DNA from: JAVBQU01 sp031548675
GTDB lineage: Bacteria; Bacteroidota; Bacteroidia; Bacteroidales; P3
Assembly: GCA_031548675.1 (NCBI GenBank)
Contig: JAVBQU010000165.1
Coordinates: 1-6,737, forward strand
Direction of reading: 5' to 3'
Length of the DNA: 6,737 bases
Shown here: positions 1-6,653 of the stretch, piece by piece
How the letters are laid out: every line of letters starts with the position of its first letter
Numbering within the stretch: position 1 is the stretch's first letter
Position numbers and translations under genes: made by a program
Notes under the pieces: generated by a model
Told to the model about the DNA's origin: nothing
The model's database searches: none
Seen by the model: the letters and a program-made list of their open reading frames with translations, nothing else

Positions 1-465
1 TTTATCATGAAAATAGAAATCGGGTATCCTAATGTAGATGAAGAGGCTAAAATTGTGGAATTGGTTCGTAATGAAAATAAAGGTGATACAAAAAGAATTA
101 ACCCCATAGACCCCAAAGTAATTTTTGACTCCCGCAAAGAAATAAATGATATAGAAGTAACCCAAGCTGCCCAAAAATACATGGTCGATTTGGTATCGGC
201 AACACGATATCCTGATAAATTTGATAAAGACCTTGCACGCTGGATAAGCTATGGAGGAAGTCCGCGGGCAACCATTGCTTTAGACAAATGTTCACGGGTA
301 GTTGCATGGCTAGACGGACGTACAAGTGTTACTCCCGACGATATCCGGTACATTGTTCACGATGTGCTGAGGCATCGTTTAATTTTATCTTACGAAGCCA
401 ATGCGGACAGGGTAAATGCCAATAAGGTAATTGATACGATTTTAAAAAATGTGGCAGTAATGTAG
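1..465 (+). CDS. moxR: MoxR-family AAA+ ATPase, C-terminal half (5' end outside window)
   Basis: This is the C-terminal part of a MoxR-type AAA+ ATPase, a cytoplasmic chaperone-like enzyme that works with VWA-domain partners. The frame is open to the left edge: codons for F and I precede the ATG at position 7, and F-I-M-K-I-x-I-x-Y-P matches the mid-protein RFxxKxxxxYP block of MoxR proteins. That ATG is therefore an internal methionine, and the true start, Walker A, Walker B and sensor 1 lie upstream. Visible are the sensor-2 block GGSPRA (positions 256-270, arginine codon 265-267; the family usually has GASPRA), then the helical lid with VTPDDIRYIVHDVLRHRL, which is typical of the family. 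About 154 codons remain of a protein normally near 320-330 residues. It heads the Bat cluster, 159 nt ahead of the DUF58 gene, the usual pairing for MoxR. Family assignment is firm; the exact subfamily cannot be judged without the N-terminal half. Confidence 0.93.
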   Translation, partial: FIMKIEIGYPNVDEEAKIVELVRNENKGDTKRINPIDPKVIFDSRKEINDIEVTQAAQKYMVDLVSATRYPDKFDKDLARWISYGGSPRATIALDKCSRVVAWLDGRTSVTPDDIRYIVHDVLRHRLILSYEANADRVNANKVIDTILKNVAVM

Positions 466-476
466 TGAATAAAAAA

Positions 477-620
477 GTTTATAAAGTTATAATGTTTATA
501 AGGTTGTAAAATTCAAAATATTGAAGAAATACATATTTATAGATTGTATATTCTTTAAATATTTTCATCATTTAGCCATGTAAACTTTAAAACTTTATGG
601 ACTTTAGAAACTTTAAAAAC
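477..620 (+). repeat. Degenerate short repeats of AAAGTT/AACTTT type in the moxR-DUF58 spacer
   Basis: The 159-nt spacer carries two small repeat pairs. GTTTATAAAGTT (477-488) recurs as GTTTATAAGGTT (494-505) with one mismatch and a 17-nt period. AAACTTTAAAA occurs at 582-592 and again at 608-618, a 26-nt period. The two blocks are partly complementary: ATAAAGTT (481-488) is a perfect inverted match to AACTTTAT (591-598), so an RNA could fold across the spacer, though the stem is short and AT-only. No convincing TAnnTTTG-type Bacteroidetes promoter was found here. The repeats may be simple-sequence drift in AT-rich DNA or a small regulatory or processing structure separating moxR from the rest of the operon. 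Confidence 0.45.
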
Positions 621-624
621 AAAA

Positions 625-1542
625 ATGACCTATCCAGCTAAAATAGTAACTACTTTGGATGACCTGATGCGTTTTGAATATATAGCGCAGGGAGGAATAT
701 TATTGCCCAAACGAAATATTTATTCGATACTTGCCGGACAGCATGCTGCTAAAATGCGTGGACGCGGGCTTGATTTTGAAGAAGTACGCCAATATGTTGC
801 CGGAGATGATATCCGAAATATCCATTGGCGTGTAACCGCCCGCACTAATGATACTTATTCCAAAGTTTTCAATGAAGAGAAAGAACGTCCGGCATTTGTG
901 CTTTTAGACCAAACCGCCTCCATGTTTTTCGGTTCACAGGAATATGTAAAATCTGTAACCGCAGCGCATATTGCGGCATTAATCGCATTTTTTATTCTTA
1001 AACGTGGTGACCGCTTTGGCGGATTGGTTTTCGACGACAATGGTTCCGATTTTATTGTACCTAAACGCAGTAAATCTCTGATAGAACATTTTCTGCAATT
1101 GGTTGCAGCACGAAATGCTGCTTTACCTACACGTCGAAATGTAAAAAATAATACAGGATTACTTACAAAAATGCTTGACCGTACGCGTCTTGCTGTTACA
1201 CATGACTATGTGGTAGCAATTATTTCCGACCTTGCTAAGTTGAACGAAGAAGATAAGCGCCATATACGAAATATGGCTGCTCATAATGATGTAATTCTGG
1301 TTCATATCGAAGACCCGATGGATGCAAAATTACCTGATGGTAAATTGGTATTAACCAACGGAGACCGCCAGATTTCGTGGAATAACGACAAAAACCAATG
1401 GGGTAAAAAATACGAATCGGCTTATGCACAATGGCTTTTGCAACTCAAAGAAGAATTTAAACATTATAAAATTCCCGTGTCTGTAATTTCAACCTCCCGA
1501 CCTGTAGAAGACCAAATACGTGAACGCATGGGAAAGTATTAA
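625..1542 (+). CDS. DUF58 domain protein, short soluble form
   Basis: This 305-residue protein belongs to the DUF58 family, which almost always sits next to MoxR ATPases and is thought to be a cytoplasmic VWA-like adaptor; its biochemical role is not established. The family core is clear: LAGQH (36-40), GRGLDFEEVRQY (46-57), GDDIRNIHWRVTART (60-74), then FNEEKERP (82-89). A beta strand follows and ends in D95-Q-T-A-S-M, the counterpart of the VWA MIDAS DxSxS with threonine in the middle position. No membrane span is predicted near the N-terminus, unlike the longer (about 400 or more residues) DUF58 proteins with two N-terminal helices. The SMFFGS stretch after the MIDAS-like motif recalls the proteobacterial DUF58 subgroup. 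The ATG at 625 is preceded by an A-rich leader (AAAAACAAAA) without Shine-Dalgarno, as expected in Bacteroidetes. It lies between moxR and the DUF4381 gene, a standard order. Confidence 0.92.
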   Translation: MTYPAKIVTTLDDLMRFEYIAQGGILLPKRNIYSILAGQHAAKMRGRGLDFEEVRQYVAGDDIRNIHWRVTARTNDTYSKVFNEEKERPAFVLLDQTASMFFGSQEYVKSVTAAHIAALIAFFILKRGDRFGGLVFDDNGSDFIVPKRSKSLIEHFLQLVAARNAALPTRRNVKNNTGLLTKMLDRTRLAVTHDYVVAIISDLAKLNEEDKRHIRNMAAHNDVILVHIEDPMDAKLPDGKLVLTNGDRQISWNNDKNQWGKKYESAYAQWLLQLKEEFKHYKIPVSVISTSRPVEDQIRERMGKY

Positions 1543-1608
1543 AAGCATAAAAATCAACAACTAGAAAGTTTCAAATTATCGGTCAACTTGTTTGTTAACT
1601 ATAAGAAT

Positions 1609-2103
1609 ATGAATGACTCTATTCCCTCATTAGGACAATTTATGGAACCTTTGCCGGTTACTTTTACTTTAGGAGCACCGGGCTGGTATGTTTTAACTGT
1701 TCTGTTGGTACTATGCGTATCGGTTTTAATTGTGTGGAGATGGGTACATTTTAGAAAAAACCGTTATCGCCGAGAAGCACTCAAACGTATTGATGCTGAA
1801 CAACAAAAACTATTGCCTGAAGCAGAATACGGCAACTTTATTTATTTTGTAAATATGCTGATGAAACAAATAAATATGTTGCACTATGGACGTAAAAAAG
1901 TTGCTTCATTGCAGGGAAAACAGTGGATTGATCATCTTAACAGTTGTTGTAAGAAACCTATTTTTAATACACAAGATGAAACCCTATTAACCGCTTTATA
2001 CCTTTCCGGCAATATTGAACAACAAACCCAAATAGAAGCCTTTGCCGATAAAGCCAGGCAATGGATAAAAAATCATCGCTATGTTACCCGAAATCGCTCA
2101 TAA
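1609..2103 (+). CDS. DUF4381-type single-span membrane protein of the Bat cluster
   Basis: This small protein (164 residues from the chosen start) occupies the slot held by DUF4381 proteins in MoxR-VWA clusters. It begins with a short polar segment, then PLPVTFTLGAPGWYVL, matching the family pattern of a proline-rich stretch and a PGW motif at the membrane boundary. One hydrophobic helix follows (about residues 26-46), then a basic stop (RKNRYRREALKR) and a cytoplasmic tail. The tail includes GKQWIDHLNS, resembling the family's GxxWxxxLN element. Topology is inferred as N-terminus out, tail in. An in-frame TTG at 1588 could add seven residues, but the ATG at 1609 is preferred because TTG starts are rare and the extension has no family-like content. 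The stop is separated by one base from the batA start at 2105, so translational coupling is likely. The molecular role of DUF4381 is unknown; assignment rests on the membrane layout, the PGW motif and position. Confidence 0.8.
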   Translation: MNDSIPSLGQFMEPLPVTFTLGAPGWYVLTVLLVLCVSVLIVWRWVHFRKNRYRREALKRIDAEQQKLLPEAEYGNFIYFVNMLMKQINMLHYGRKKVASLQGKQWIDHLNSCCKKPIFNTQDETLLTALYLSGNIEQQTQIEAFADKARQWIKNHRYVTRNRS

Positions 2104-2104
2104 C

Positions 2105-3097
2105 ATGAATTTCGAGATAGCCCACAAATGGGTTTTCTTCCTACTGCCTTTGCCGTTGCTGGTGTATTGGCTGCTACCGGCTTTACGCAAACGCCGCTCA
2201 GCATTATTGGCTCCATTTTTTAGTCGTGCCGTAAACGTTTCCGCCCAACATCCGAAGCGTAATGCATGGATTTCGCGTAAAAATATTTTCTCATGGACAG
2301 TACTTATACTCTGTTGGCTATGCTTATTAGCAGCGGCTTCATCTCCACAATTGGTAGGTCATCCTGGTAAGCGTACACGCACAGTACGCAGTTTTTTAGT
2401 GGCAGCCGATATCTCTTTCAGTATGGCACAGACAGACTGGGCAGTAAACGGCAAAACGATGTCGAGGTGGGGGGCGGTAAAATATCTAATGAAAGACTTT
2501 ATTAAAGAACGTAAAAGCGATCAGGTGGGACTTGAAATGTTTGCTACACATGCTTATCTGCAAGCACCTCTTACCACTGACCTGCAAACCATAGATTGGC
2601 TGCTAGATGAAACTGAAGTAGGCATGGCAGGACAAATGACCAGTATAGGCGAAGCGATTGCTTTTGGTATTAAAATATTCAGGCAAGACACCATTAAACA
2701 ACGTGTTATGCTTTTGATGACTGATGGCGTGGATGGCGGAACGGATATTTTGCCTCTTGATGCTGCAGCGGCTGCTAAACGTGACAGCATTACAATTTAC
2801 ACGCTTGGAATCGGTAATAGTACTAGCGGTGGTTATGCCATTGACGAAAAGTTGCTGACTCAAATTGCTGAAATAACAGGTGGAAAATATTTTCGTGCCG
2901 ACAGCCAAAAAGAAATGCAGGCTGTGTATGCCGAACTCAACAAACTGCACCCTATAGTGTATGAAGAAGAATCGTATAAACCTGTAGTACTCCTATATAT
3001 GTACCCATTAGGTATAGCCATTGTATCAGCATTGGTTTTTTATTTTGTAAGCGGTATTTTAAGTCTGTTTAAAGGAATAAGGAAAAGCAATAATTAA
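2105..3097 (+). CDS. batA: BatA: membrane-anchored VWA-domain protein
   Basis: BatA is an inner-membrane protein with a von Willebrand A domain, thought to work with BatB and MoxR; its ligand is unknown. From the ATG at 2105 it has 330 residues: span 1 (about 9-27), a basic cytoplasmic loop starting RKRR, span 2 (about 62-80) ending in the Bat-like AASSPQ, the VWA domain (about 96-275), then span 3 (about 295-315) and a basic tail. By the positive-inside rule the VWA domain is periplasmic. All MIDAS residues are present: D102-I-S-F-S, T179 in MTSIGEAI, and D207 in MTDGVD. Other family hallmarks are DQVGLEMFATHAYLQAPLTTD and IDEKLLTQIAEITGGKYFRA. An ATG at 2081 would add eight residues and overlap the previous gene by 23 nt. 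The 2105 start is preferred because it lies one base after the upstream stop (TAACATG) and gives the short N-terminus before span 1 usual in the family. batB follows after 12 nt. Confidence 0.93.
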   Translation: MNFEIAHKWVFFLLPLPLLVYWLLPALRKRRSALLAPFFSRAVNVSAQHPKRNAWISRKNIFSWTVLILCWLCLLAAASSPQLVGHPGKRTRTVRSFLVAADISFSMAQTDWAVNGKTMSRWGAVKYLMKDFIKERKSDQVGLEMFATHAYLQAPLTTDLQTIDWLLDETEVGMAGQMTSIGEAIAFGIKIFRQDTIKQRVMLLMTDGVDGGTDILPLDAAAAAKRDSITIYTLGIGNSTSGGYAIDEKLLTQIAEITGGKYFRADSQKEMQAVYAELNKLHPIVYEEESYKPVVLLYMYPLGIAIVSALVFYFVSGILSLFKGIRKSNN

Positions 3098-3109
3098 GAA
3101 TTAACAAAC

Positions 3110-4843
3110 ATGATGTTATTATCCAACATTTTTTCGGGCTTTAATATCCATGCCTTTCATTTCTTGAGACCGTGGGCATTGTGGATTTTTATCCCTTTAG
3201 TCCTAGTCTTGCTTATTTTAATAATAGGCAATAGGGGAAAAATGAAATGGAAGAATATTATAGCTCCCCATCTGCGTCCATACATGTTTAGCAAAAGCAG
3301 TAAAAGAGCTATTATATTACCTGTAATATTTTTGGTATTAGGGTTTTCTTGCATGATTTTGGCTTTGGCAGGTCCTACTTGGAAAAAACGTAACATTCCG
3401 GGTGAGAAAATTCCGGCAGTAGTTCTTATTACACTTGATTTATCGAAGTCCATGACAGCAACAGACATAGAACCTTCACGACTAGAACGGGCTAAAATGA
3501 AAATATCCGATTTTTTGGATGCTAATCCGCGTGCACGTGCCGGACTTATCGCTTTTGCCGGAACACCGCATACGGTAATTCCTTTTACACCTGATTATAA
3601 ACTGATAAAATTTCAAAGTGCAAGTCTTTACAATAGTTCTATGCCTGTGCAAGGAACTAATTTGGGGCTTACCATTCAATTGATTGATACTTTGATGAGC
3701 CGTGTAGAAGCACCCAGTACTATTTTATTGATGACTGATGTGATAGATAATACAGAAGCTGCAATGTTATCTGACCATATTAATAATTCGAAACACAGAT
3801 TGGAAATCTTGCTATTTTCCACACCCAGCGGAGCTCCCGTTCCGGGTGAAGACGGTGTAATCTCAAAGCCATTTCCTGCGGTTTTGAGTAATCTTAAACA
3901 AAACGATAAAATCAATATTACTACTATTACTTTGGATAAATCGGATGTAGAAAGCATTGCTAAACGCATAAGCGATAAATTGGTTTTTGAAAAAGATAAA
4001 AAACAAGACGCTCAGGAATGGGATGATATGGGTTGGTTGCTACTTATTCCGGCTCTTATTATTGCACTGCTGGGATTTCGAAAAGGCTGGGTAGTACAAT
4101 GGTGTATGGTGCCATTTATCATCATGCTACTTCCTTCATGCAGCACCGATAGTAGGCATGCCGATTGGTGGTATACAGATAATTACCGTGCAGAAAAATT
4201 GTATGAAAAAGGTAAATATGAAGAAGCTGCAGAATTGTTTACTGATAATGCACACAAAGCGGCAGCTTATTTCAAAAAAGGAGATTATCAAAGTGTTGCC
4301 GAACTGCTTGCGGATGATACAACGGCTTTTGGACGGTATAATTATGGTTTGGCTTTAGCTAAATTAGGTTATTATGATGAAGCTATCTCTTCTTTTCAAA
4401 GTGCAGGCAAGCAAGATGCATCGCTTCAAAAACAGGTTCGTAGCAGTATTGATGCTGCCAAGCTGATGAAAGACCAAGCCCAAAGTGCCATGCGTTTTAA
4501 TCCTCAAGCAAGTCCGCTTGACAGTATTTTGAATAAAACGGAAAAAGGGAAATTAAAAGAACGGAAAGCTACATCGGAGGATGAACAACTTTCGTCGGAT
4601 ACGGAAGTAAAAAAACTACCAACGAAAGGCGACCGTTTGTCGGATGAGGTAGCAAGCGATATTCATCGGGCAAAAGAACAAAAATTTCCACCGAAAGACT
4701 TTAAAATAGATGAACAAGTACCTGTGGAAACTAAAGTTTTGATGCAGAAAACCAATGCCGACCCAAGCGAATTTTTGCATCGCCGTTTTGAAATACAAAA
4801 GCAAAAATACTACCCGAATGTAAAAACTTTGAATAATGAATGA
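3110..4843 (+). CDS. batB: BatB-BatC fusion: membrane-anchored VWA protein with TPR domain
   Basis: This 577-residue protein joins a BatB-type VWA protein to a BatC-like TPR domain, which are separate genes in the classic B. fragilis operon. Layout: span 1 (about 22-40), basic cytoplasmic loop, span 2 (about 67-87) followed by AGPTW, VWA domain (about 102-290), span 3 (about 308-323), a short RKGW turn, span 4 (about 327-341), lipobox-like LPSC with Cys344, and TPR-like helices (about 358-430; KGKYEEAAELF, KKGDYQSVAELL, YNYGLALAKLGYYDEAI). A charged linker follows, then a conserved-looking tail with DPSEFLHRRFE from residue 551. The MIDAS is complete: D110-L-S-K-S, T183 in QGTNLG, D210 in MTDVID. 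The positive-inside rule puts both the VWA and TPR domains in the periplasm. The TPR part probably binds a partner protein. Two adjacent ATGs exist (3110, 3113); the first is used. Fusions of this layout are known in proteobacterial Bat-like clusters (from memory), so this is not an assembly artefact. Confidence 0.92.
   Translation: MMLLSNIFSGFNIHAFHFLRPWALWIFIPLVLVLLILIIGNRGKMKWKNIIAPHLRPYMFSKSSKRAIILPVIFLVLGFSCMILALAGPTWKKRNIPGEKIPAVVLITLDLSKSMTATDIEPSRLERAKMKISDFLDANPRARAGLIAFAGTPHTVIPFTPDYKLIKFQSASLYNSSMPVQGTNLGLTIQLIDTLMSRVEAPSTILLMTDVIDNTEAAMLSDHINNSKHRLEILLFSTPSGAPVPGEDGVISKPFPAVLSNLKQNDKINITTITLDKSDVESIAKRISDKLVFEKDKKQDAQEWDDMGWLLLIPALIIALLGFRKGWVVQWCMVPFIIMLLPSCSTDSRHADWWYTDNYRAEKLYEKGKYEEAAELFTDNAHKAAAYFKKGDYQSVAELLADDTTAFGRYNYGLALAKLGYYDEAISSFQSAGKQDASLQKQVRSSIDAAKLMKDQAQSAMRFNPQASPLDSILNKTEKGKLKERKATSEDEQLSSDTEVKKLPTKGDRLSDEVASDIHRAKEQKFPPKDFKIDEQVPVETKVLMQKTNADPSEFLHRRFEIQKQKYYPNVKTLNNE
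4130..4141 (+). other. batB: Lipobox-like LPSC inside the BatB-BatC fusion
   Basis: Codons 341-344 of the fusion encode L-P-S-C, directly after a hydrophobic stretch (327-341) preceded by the basic pair R324-K325. This is the n-region, h-region and lipobox order of a lipoprotein signal peptide, but located internally, after span 3. Topology places Cys344 at the periplasmic face, where Lgt and LspA act. Proline at the -2 position is not ideal for a lipobox. The cysteine could be lipidated, with or without cleavage of the TPR part from the VWA part, or the match could be fortuitous. Confidence 0.35.
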
Positions 4844-4960
4844 TTATTAGATGCAAGAGGACTAGTAAATAAGACATAAACTAATGAAATTACAAGTAAA
4901 CAAGAATAGACTCAAAGCAGAAATTATAACCCTATAAACATTTGAACTTTACAAATAAAC

Positions 4961-6298
4961 ATGAAGCCTATACTTAAATATATATTATCCAGTTTCTTTT
5001 TATTTTTCTTGTTAGCAGGCAAAAATGCGGAGGCACAAGTATCGGCAAGTGTTGACTTAAGCCGTAGCTCTGTATACGTACAACAGCCTTTTCGAGTAAA
5101 TATTACTGTTTATACCCAAACATGGTTTACAGCGCCTTTGGAGTTTATCAACCTTCAAATCCCCAATGCTTTTATTGTTCCTTTTGATAAAACACAACCC
5201 GGCATGTTTACCGTTGGTGGTAAGCAATATCCCGGCATACAATTCTATTACATTGTATTTCCATATAAAACAGGAGAATTTAGTGTTCCATCTTTAGAAA
5301 TTACCGCCCAAAGCCCCCCTGAAGGCAGTTCTACTTCCCGAAAAATAGTTATCCATACTGCTGAACAAAAATTTACAGTAAAAGATATTCCTCAAAGTGC
5401 AAAAAACGGTACTTGGTTTGTAGCTGAAGATATTACGCTTACCGAAAAATGGAATGTTGGCTTGGATAATCTTAAAGTCGGCGATGTTATTGAACGTACC
5501 ATTACTATTGATGCCCAAGAAACTTTGCCGCAGTTTATTCCCAATATTGCGGAACAGCAACAAACTAATTGGGCTAGCATTTATCCTAAAGACCCGATAT
5601 TAAGCGATTCAAAAGCAAGCGGGGATGTAAATGGACAAAGTTTACAAAAAACCACTTATTTATTAGAAAAATCAGGAAATGTTACTCTGCCTGCTATACA
5701 TCTTTCTTTTTGGAATCCTTACACAAGTAAAATGCAGGAACGTATTTTACCTGAAAAGACACTACATATAAAAGAAAATGCAAACTTGGGAATTTTAACC
5801 ACCTTGAGAGACAGTTTAGCGGGTGCAAATCAGGGAAAAAACCCAAACACAGCCAAAATTCCTTTTTTAATTTGGGGCTTTACTTGGTATGAATTTACAG
5901 GTATTGTAATTATGGGCTTAGGAATGCTATATCTGATTGTTCATTTTGGCATACGTTTTTATAAAAAATGGAAAGTTCGTCGCAAAGCCTATAAACAAAG
6001 TGAAAAATATCTTTTCAGCCAATTTCTTAAAAGCGATGATAAACACATAATAACTGCTCTCTATAAATGGTGGGATGTTCTGGAAAACAGACCTTCTGCT
6101 TCGGTTAGGTTTTCTATGCTTAATCTGAAAACCGAATCAGATGAAAATCTTTTGAAAACCTACATCGAGAAATATTTTAAGGATGAAAAGACCAGCGATA
6201 TTATAATCTTCAAAAAAACCATCCAAAACCTAAGAAAGCAAATCTTAAACACTTCTCAAGTAAGTAAGGTTATTAATGAAGAACAAAGAGTGTGGTAG
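4961..6298 (+). CDS. batD: BatD: periplasmic oxygen-tolerance family protein with one membrane anchor
   Basis: BatD is the large, mainly periplasmic partner of the Bat VWA proteins; its reaction is unknown, and the family is named for aerotolerance. The 445-residue product starts with a signal peptide (basic MKPILK, hydrophobic core, likely cleavage after A23-E-A25). A first beta-rich domain (about 27-142) carries TWFTAPLEF, GGKQYPGIQFYYIVFP and GEFSVPSLEI, which fit the family pattern of a WFxxP motif, then GxxY and PxxxGxFxxP blocks. A second domain starts near W152 (TWFVAEDITLTEKW) and continues with LKVGDVIERTITI and IPNI. A single span (about 312-332) precedes a basic cytoplasmic segment (KKWKVRRKAYKQ) and a tail with an ALYKWWDVLE element like that of other BatD proteins. 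It is shorter than many BatD proteins, which from memory often exceed 500 residues. It lies 117 nt after batB behind an A-rich leader resembling that of the DUF58 gene. No batE follows. Confidence 0.9.
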   Translation: MKPILKYILSSFFLFFLLAGKNAEAQVSASVDLSRSSVYVQQPFRVNITVYTQTWFTAPLEFINLQIPNAFIVPFDKTQPGMFTVGGKQYPGIQFYYIVFPYKTGEFSVPSLEITAQSPPEGSSTSRKIVIHTAEQKFTVKDIPQSAKNGTWFVAEDITLTEKWNVGLDNLKVGDVIERTITIDAQETLPQFIPNIAEQQQTNWASIYPKDPILSDSKASGDVNGQSLQKTTYLLEKSGNVTLPAIHLSFWNPYTSKMQERILPEKTLHIKENANLGILTTLRDSLAGANQGKNPNTAKIPFLIWGFTWYEFTGIVIMGLGMLYLIVHFGIRFYKKWKVRRKAYKQSEKYLFSQFLKSDDKHIITALYKWWDVLENRPSASVRFSMLNLKTESDENLLKTYIEKYFKDEKTSDIIIFKKTIQNLRKQILNTSQVSKVINEEQRVW

Positions 6299-6653
6299 AG
6301 GGCTGGTATATGATATAATTCATTTTTGATTTATTTATCACACAGCTTAGTTACTTAGAGACTGCATAAACTTCTTGTTAATTTACAATACTTAAATTAT
6401 TATTTTCTTCAAATCTTATTTGGGCTTATTCATTTTAAGCCTAAAATAATAATAGATTCTTTGGGAATTATAAAAAAGCGTTGTGGCAAGCACCGCAAAA
6501 CCATCTTTCTATTTAACAGATTATTTATAAACTCATTTTATTTAAAGGTATTCATGCTGCTTTTGGGAATGCTTTGGCTATGGTTGTGTAAAGATTGATA
6601 TAGTTTTGGCTTTATGCGGCTTTTAGAAAAGATCTAATTTCAAATAGATTTCA
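6299..6653. other. Non-coding stretch downstream of batD
   Basis: No convincing complete gene is visible on either strand. The stretch holds a 10-bp hairpin (6419-6445), a small hairpin TTGTGG/CCGCAA around 6483-6500, and a GC-richer patch within very AT-rich DNA. On the + strand one frame stays open for about 80 codons (after a TAG near 6354 up to the TGA at 6597-6599). It has no ATG until 6554, and its translation (many L, I, F, K, N) recalls no family. TAGTTTTG at 6601-6608 fits the Bacteroidetes -7 consensus TAnnTTTG, but no TTG lies at the expected -33 distance. This could be an operon end plus the leader of the next gene, or a decayed or multicopy element. Confidence 0.5.
6419..6445 (+). 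terminator. Possible transcription terminator hairpin after batD
   Basis: TTTGGGCTTA (6419-6428) pairs with TAAGCCTAAA (6436-6445) through ten base pairs including one G-T wobble, around a 7-nt loop TTCATTT. It lies about 120 nt after the batD stop, a sensible place for the operon to end. Against it, the stem is AT-rich and is followed by ATAATAATAG rather than a T-run, so it is not a classic intrinsic terminator. It could act as an RNA 3' end stabiliser instead, or be chance. Confidence 0.3.

Noticed and set aside
7..9. ATG at position 7 as the true start of the first gene
   Set aside because: The frame is open upstream to the edge and FIMKIEIGYP aligns with the middle of MoxR proteins; a start here would lack the nucleotide-binding core.
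98..325. Antisense open frame within moxR
   Set aside because: It lies wholly inside a well-supported gene on the other strand and has no recognisable protein features; the same holds for the other antisense frames inside the DUF58, batA, batB and batD genes.
466..624. Promoter for the DUF58 gene in the spacer
   Set aside because: No TAnnTTTG with a correctly spaced TTG was found; the nearest string, TATTCTTT at 549-556, has the wrong spacing and lacks the final G.
4158..4358. 66-codon + strand frame inside the TPR part of batB
   Set aside because: It is an out-of-frame shadow of a coding region with clear TPR-like repeats in the main frame.
4106..4843. Separate batC gene starting at the internal ATG 4106
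   Set aside because: The frame is continuous with batB, the hydrophobic segment would lose its basic residues, and fused VWA-TPR proteins of this layout are known; internal initiation cannot be excluded but is not supported.
4884..4937. 17-residue open frame (MKLQVNKNRLKAEIITL) between batB and batD
   Set aside because: Too short and unlike anything known; such frames are expected by chance in AT-rich spacer.
4940..4956. Small ATTTG/CAAAT hairpin just ahead of the batD start
   Set aside because: Five base pairs, mostly A-T, are too weak to claim a regulatory structure.
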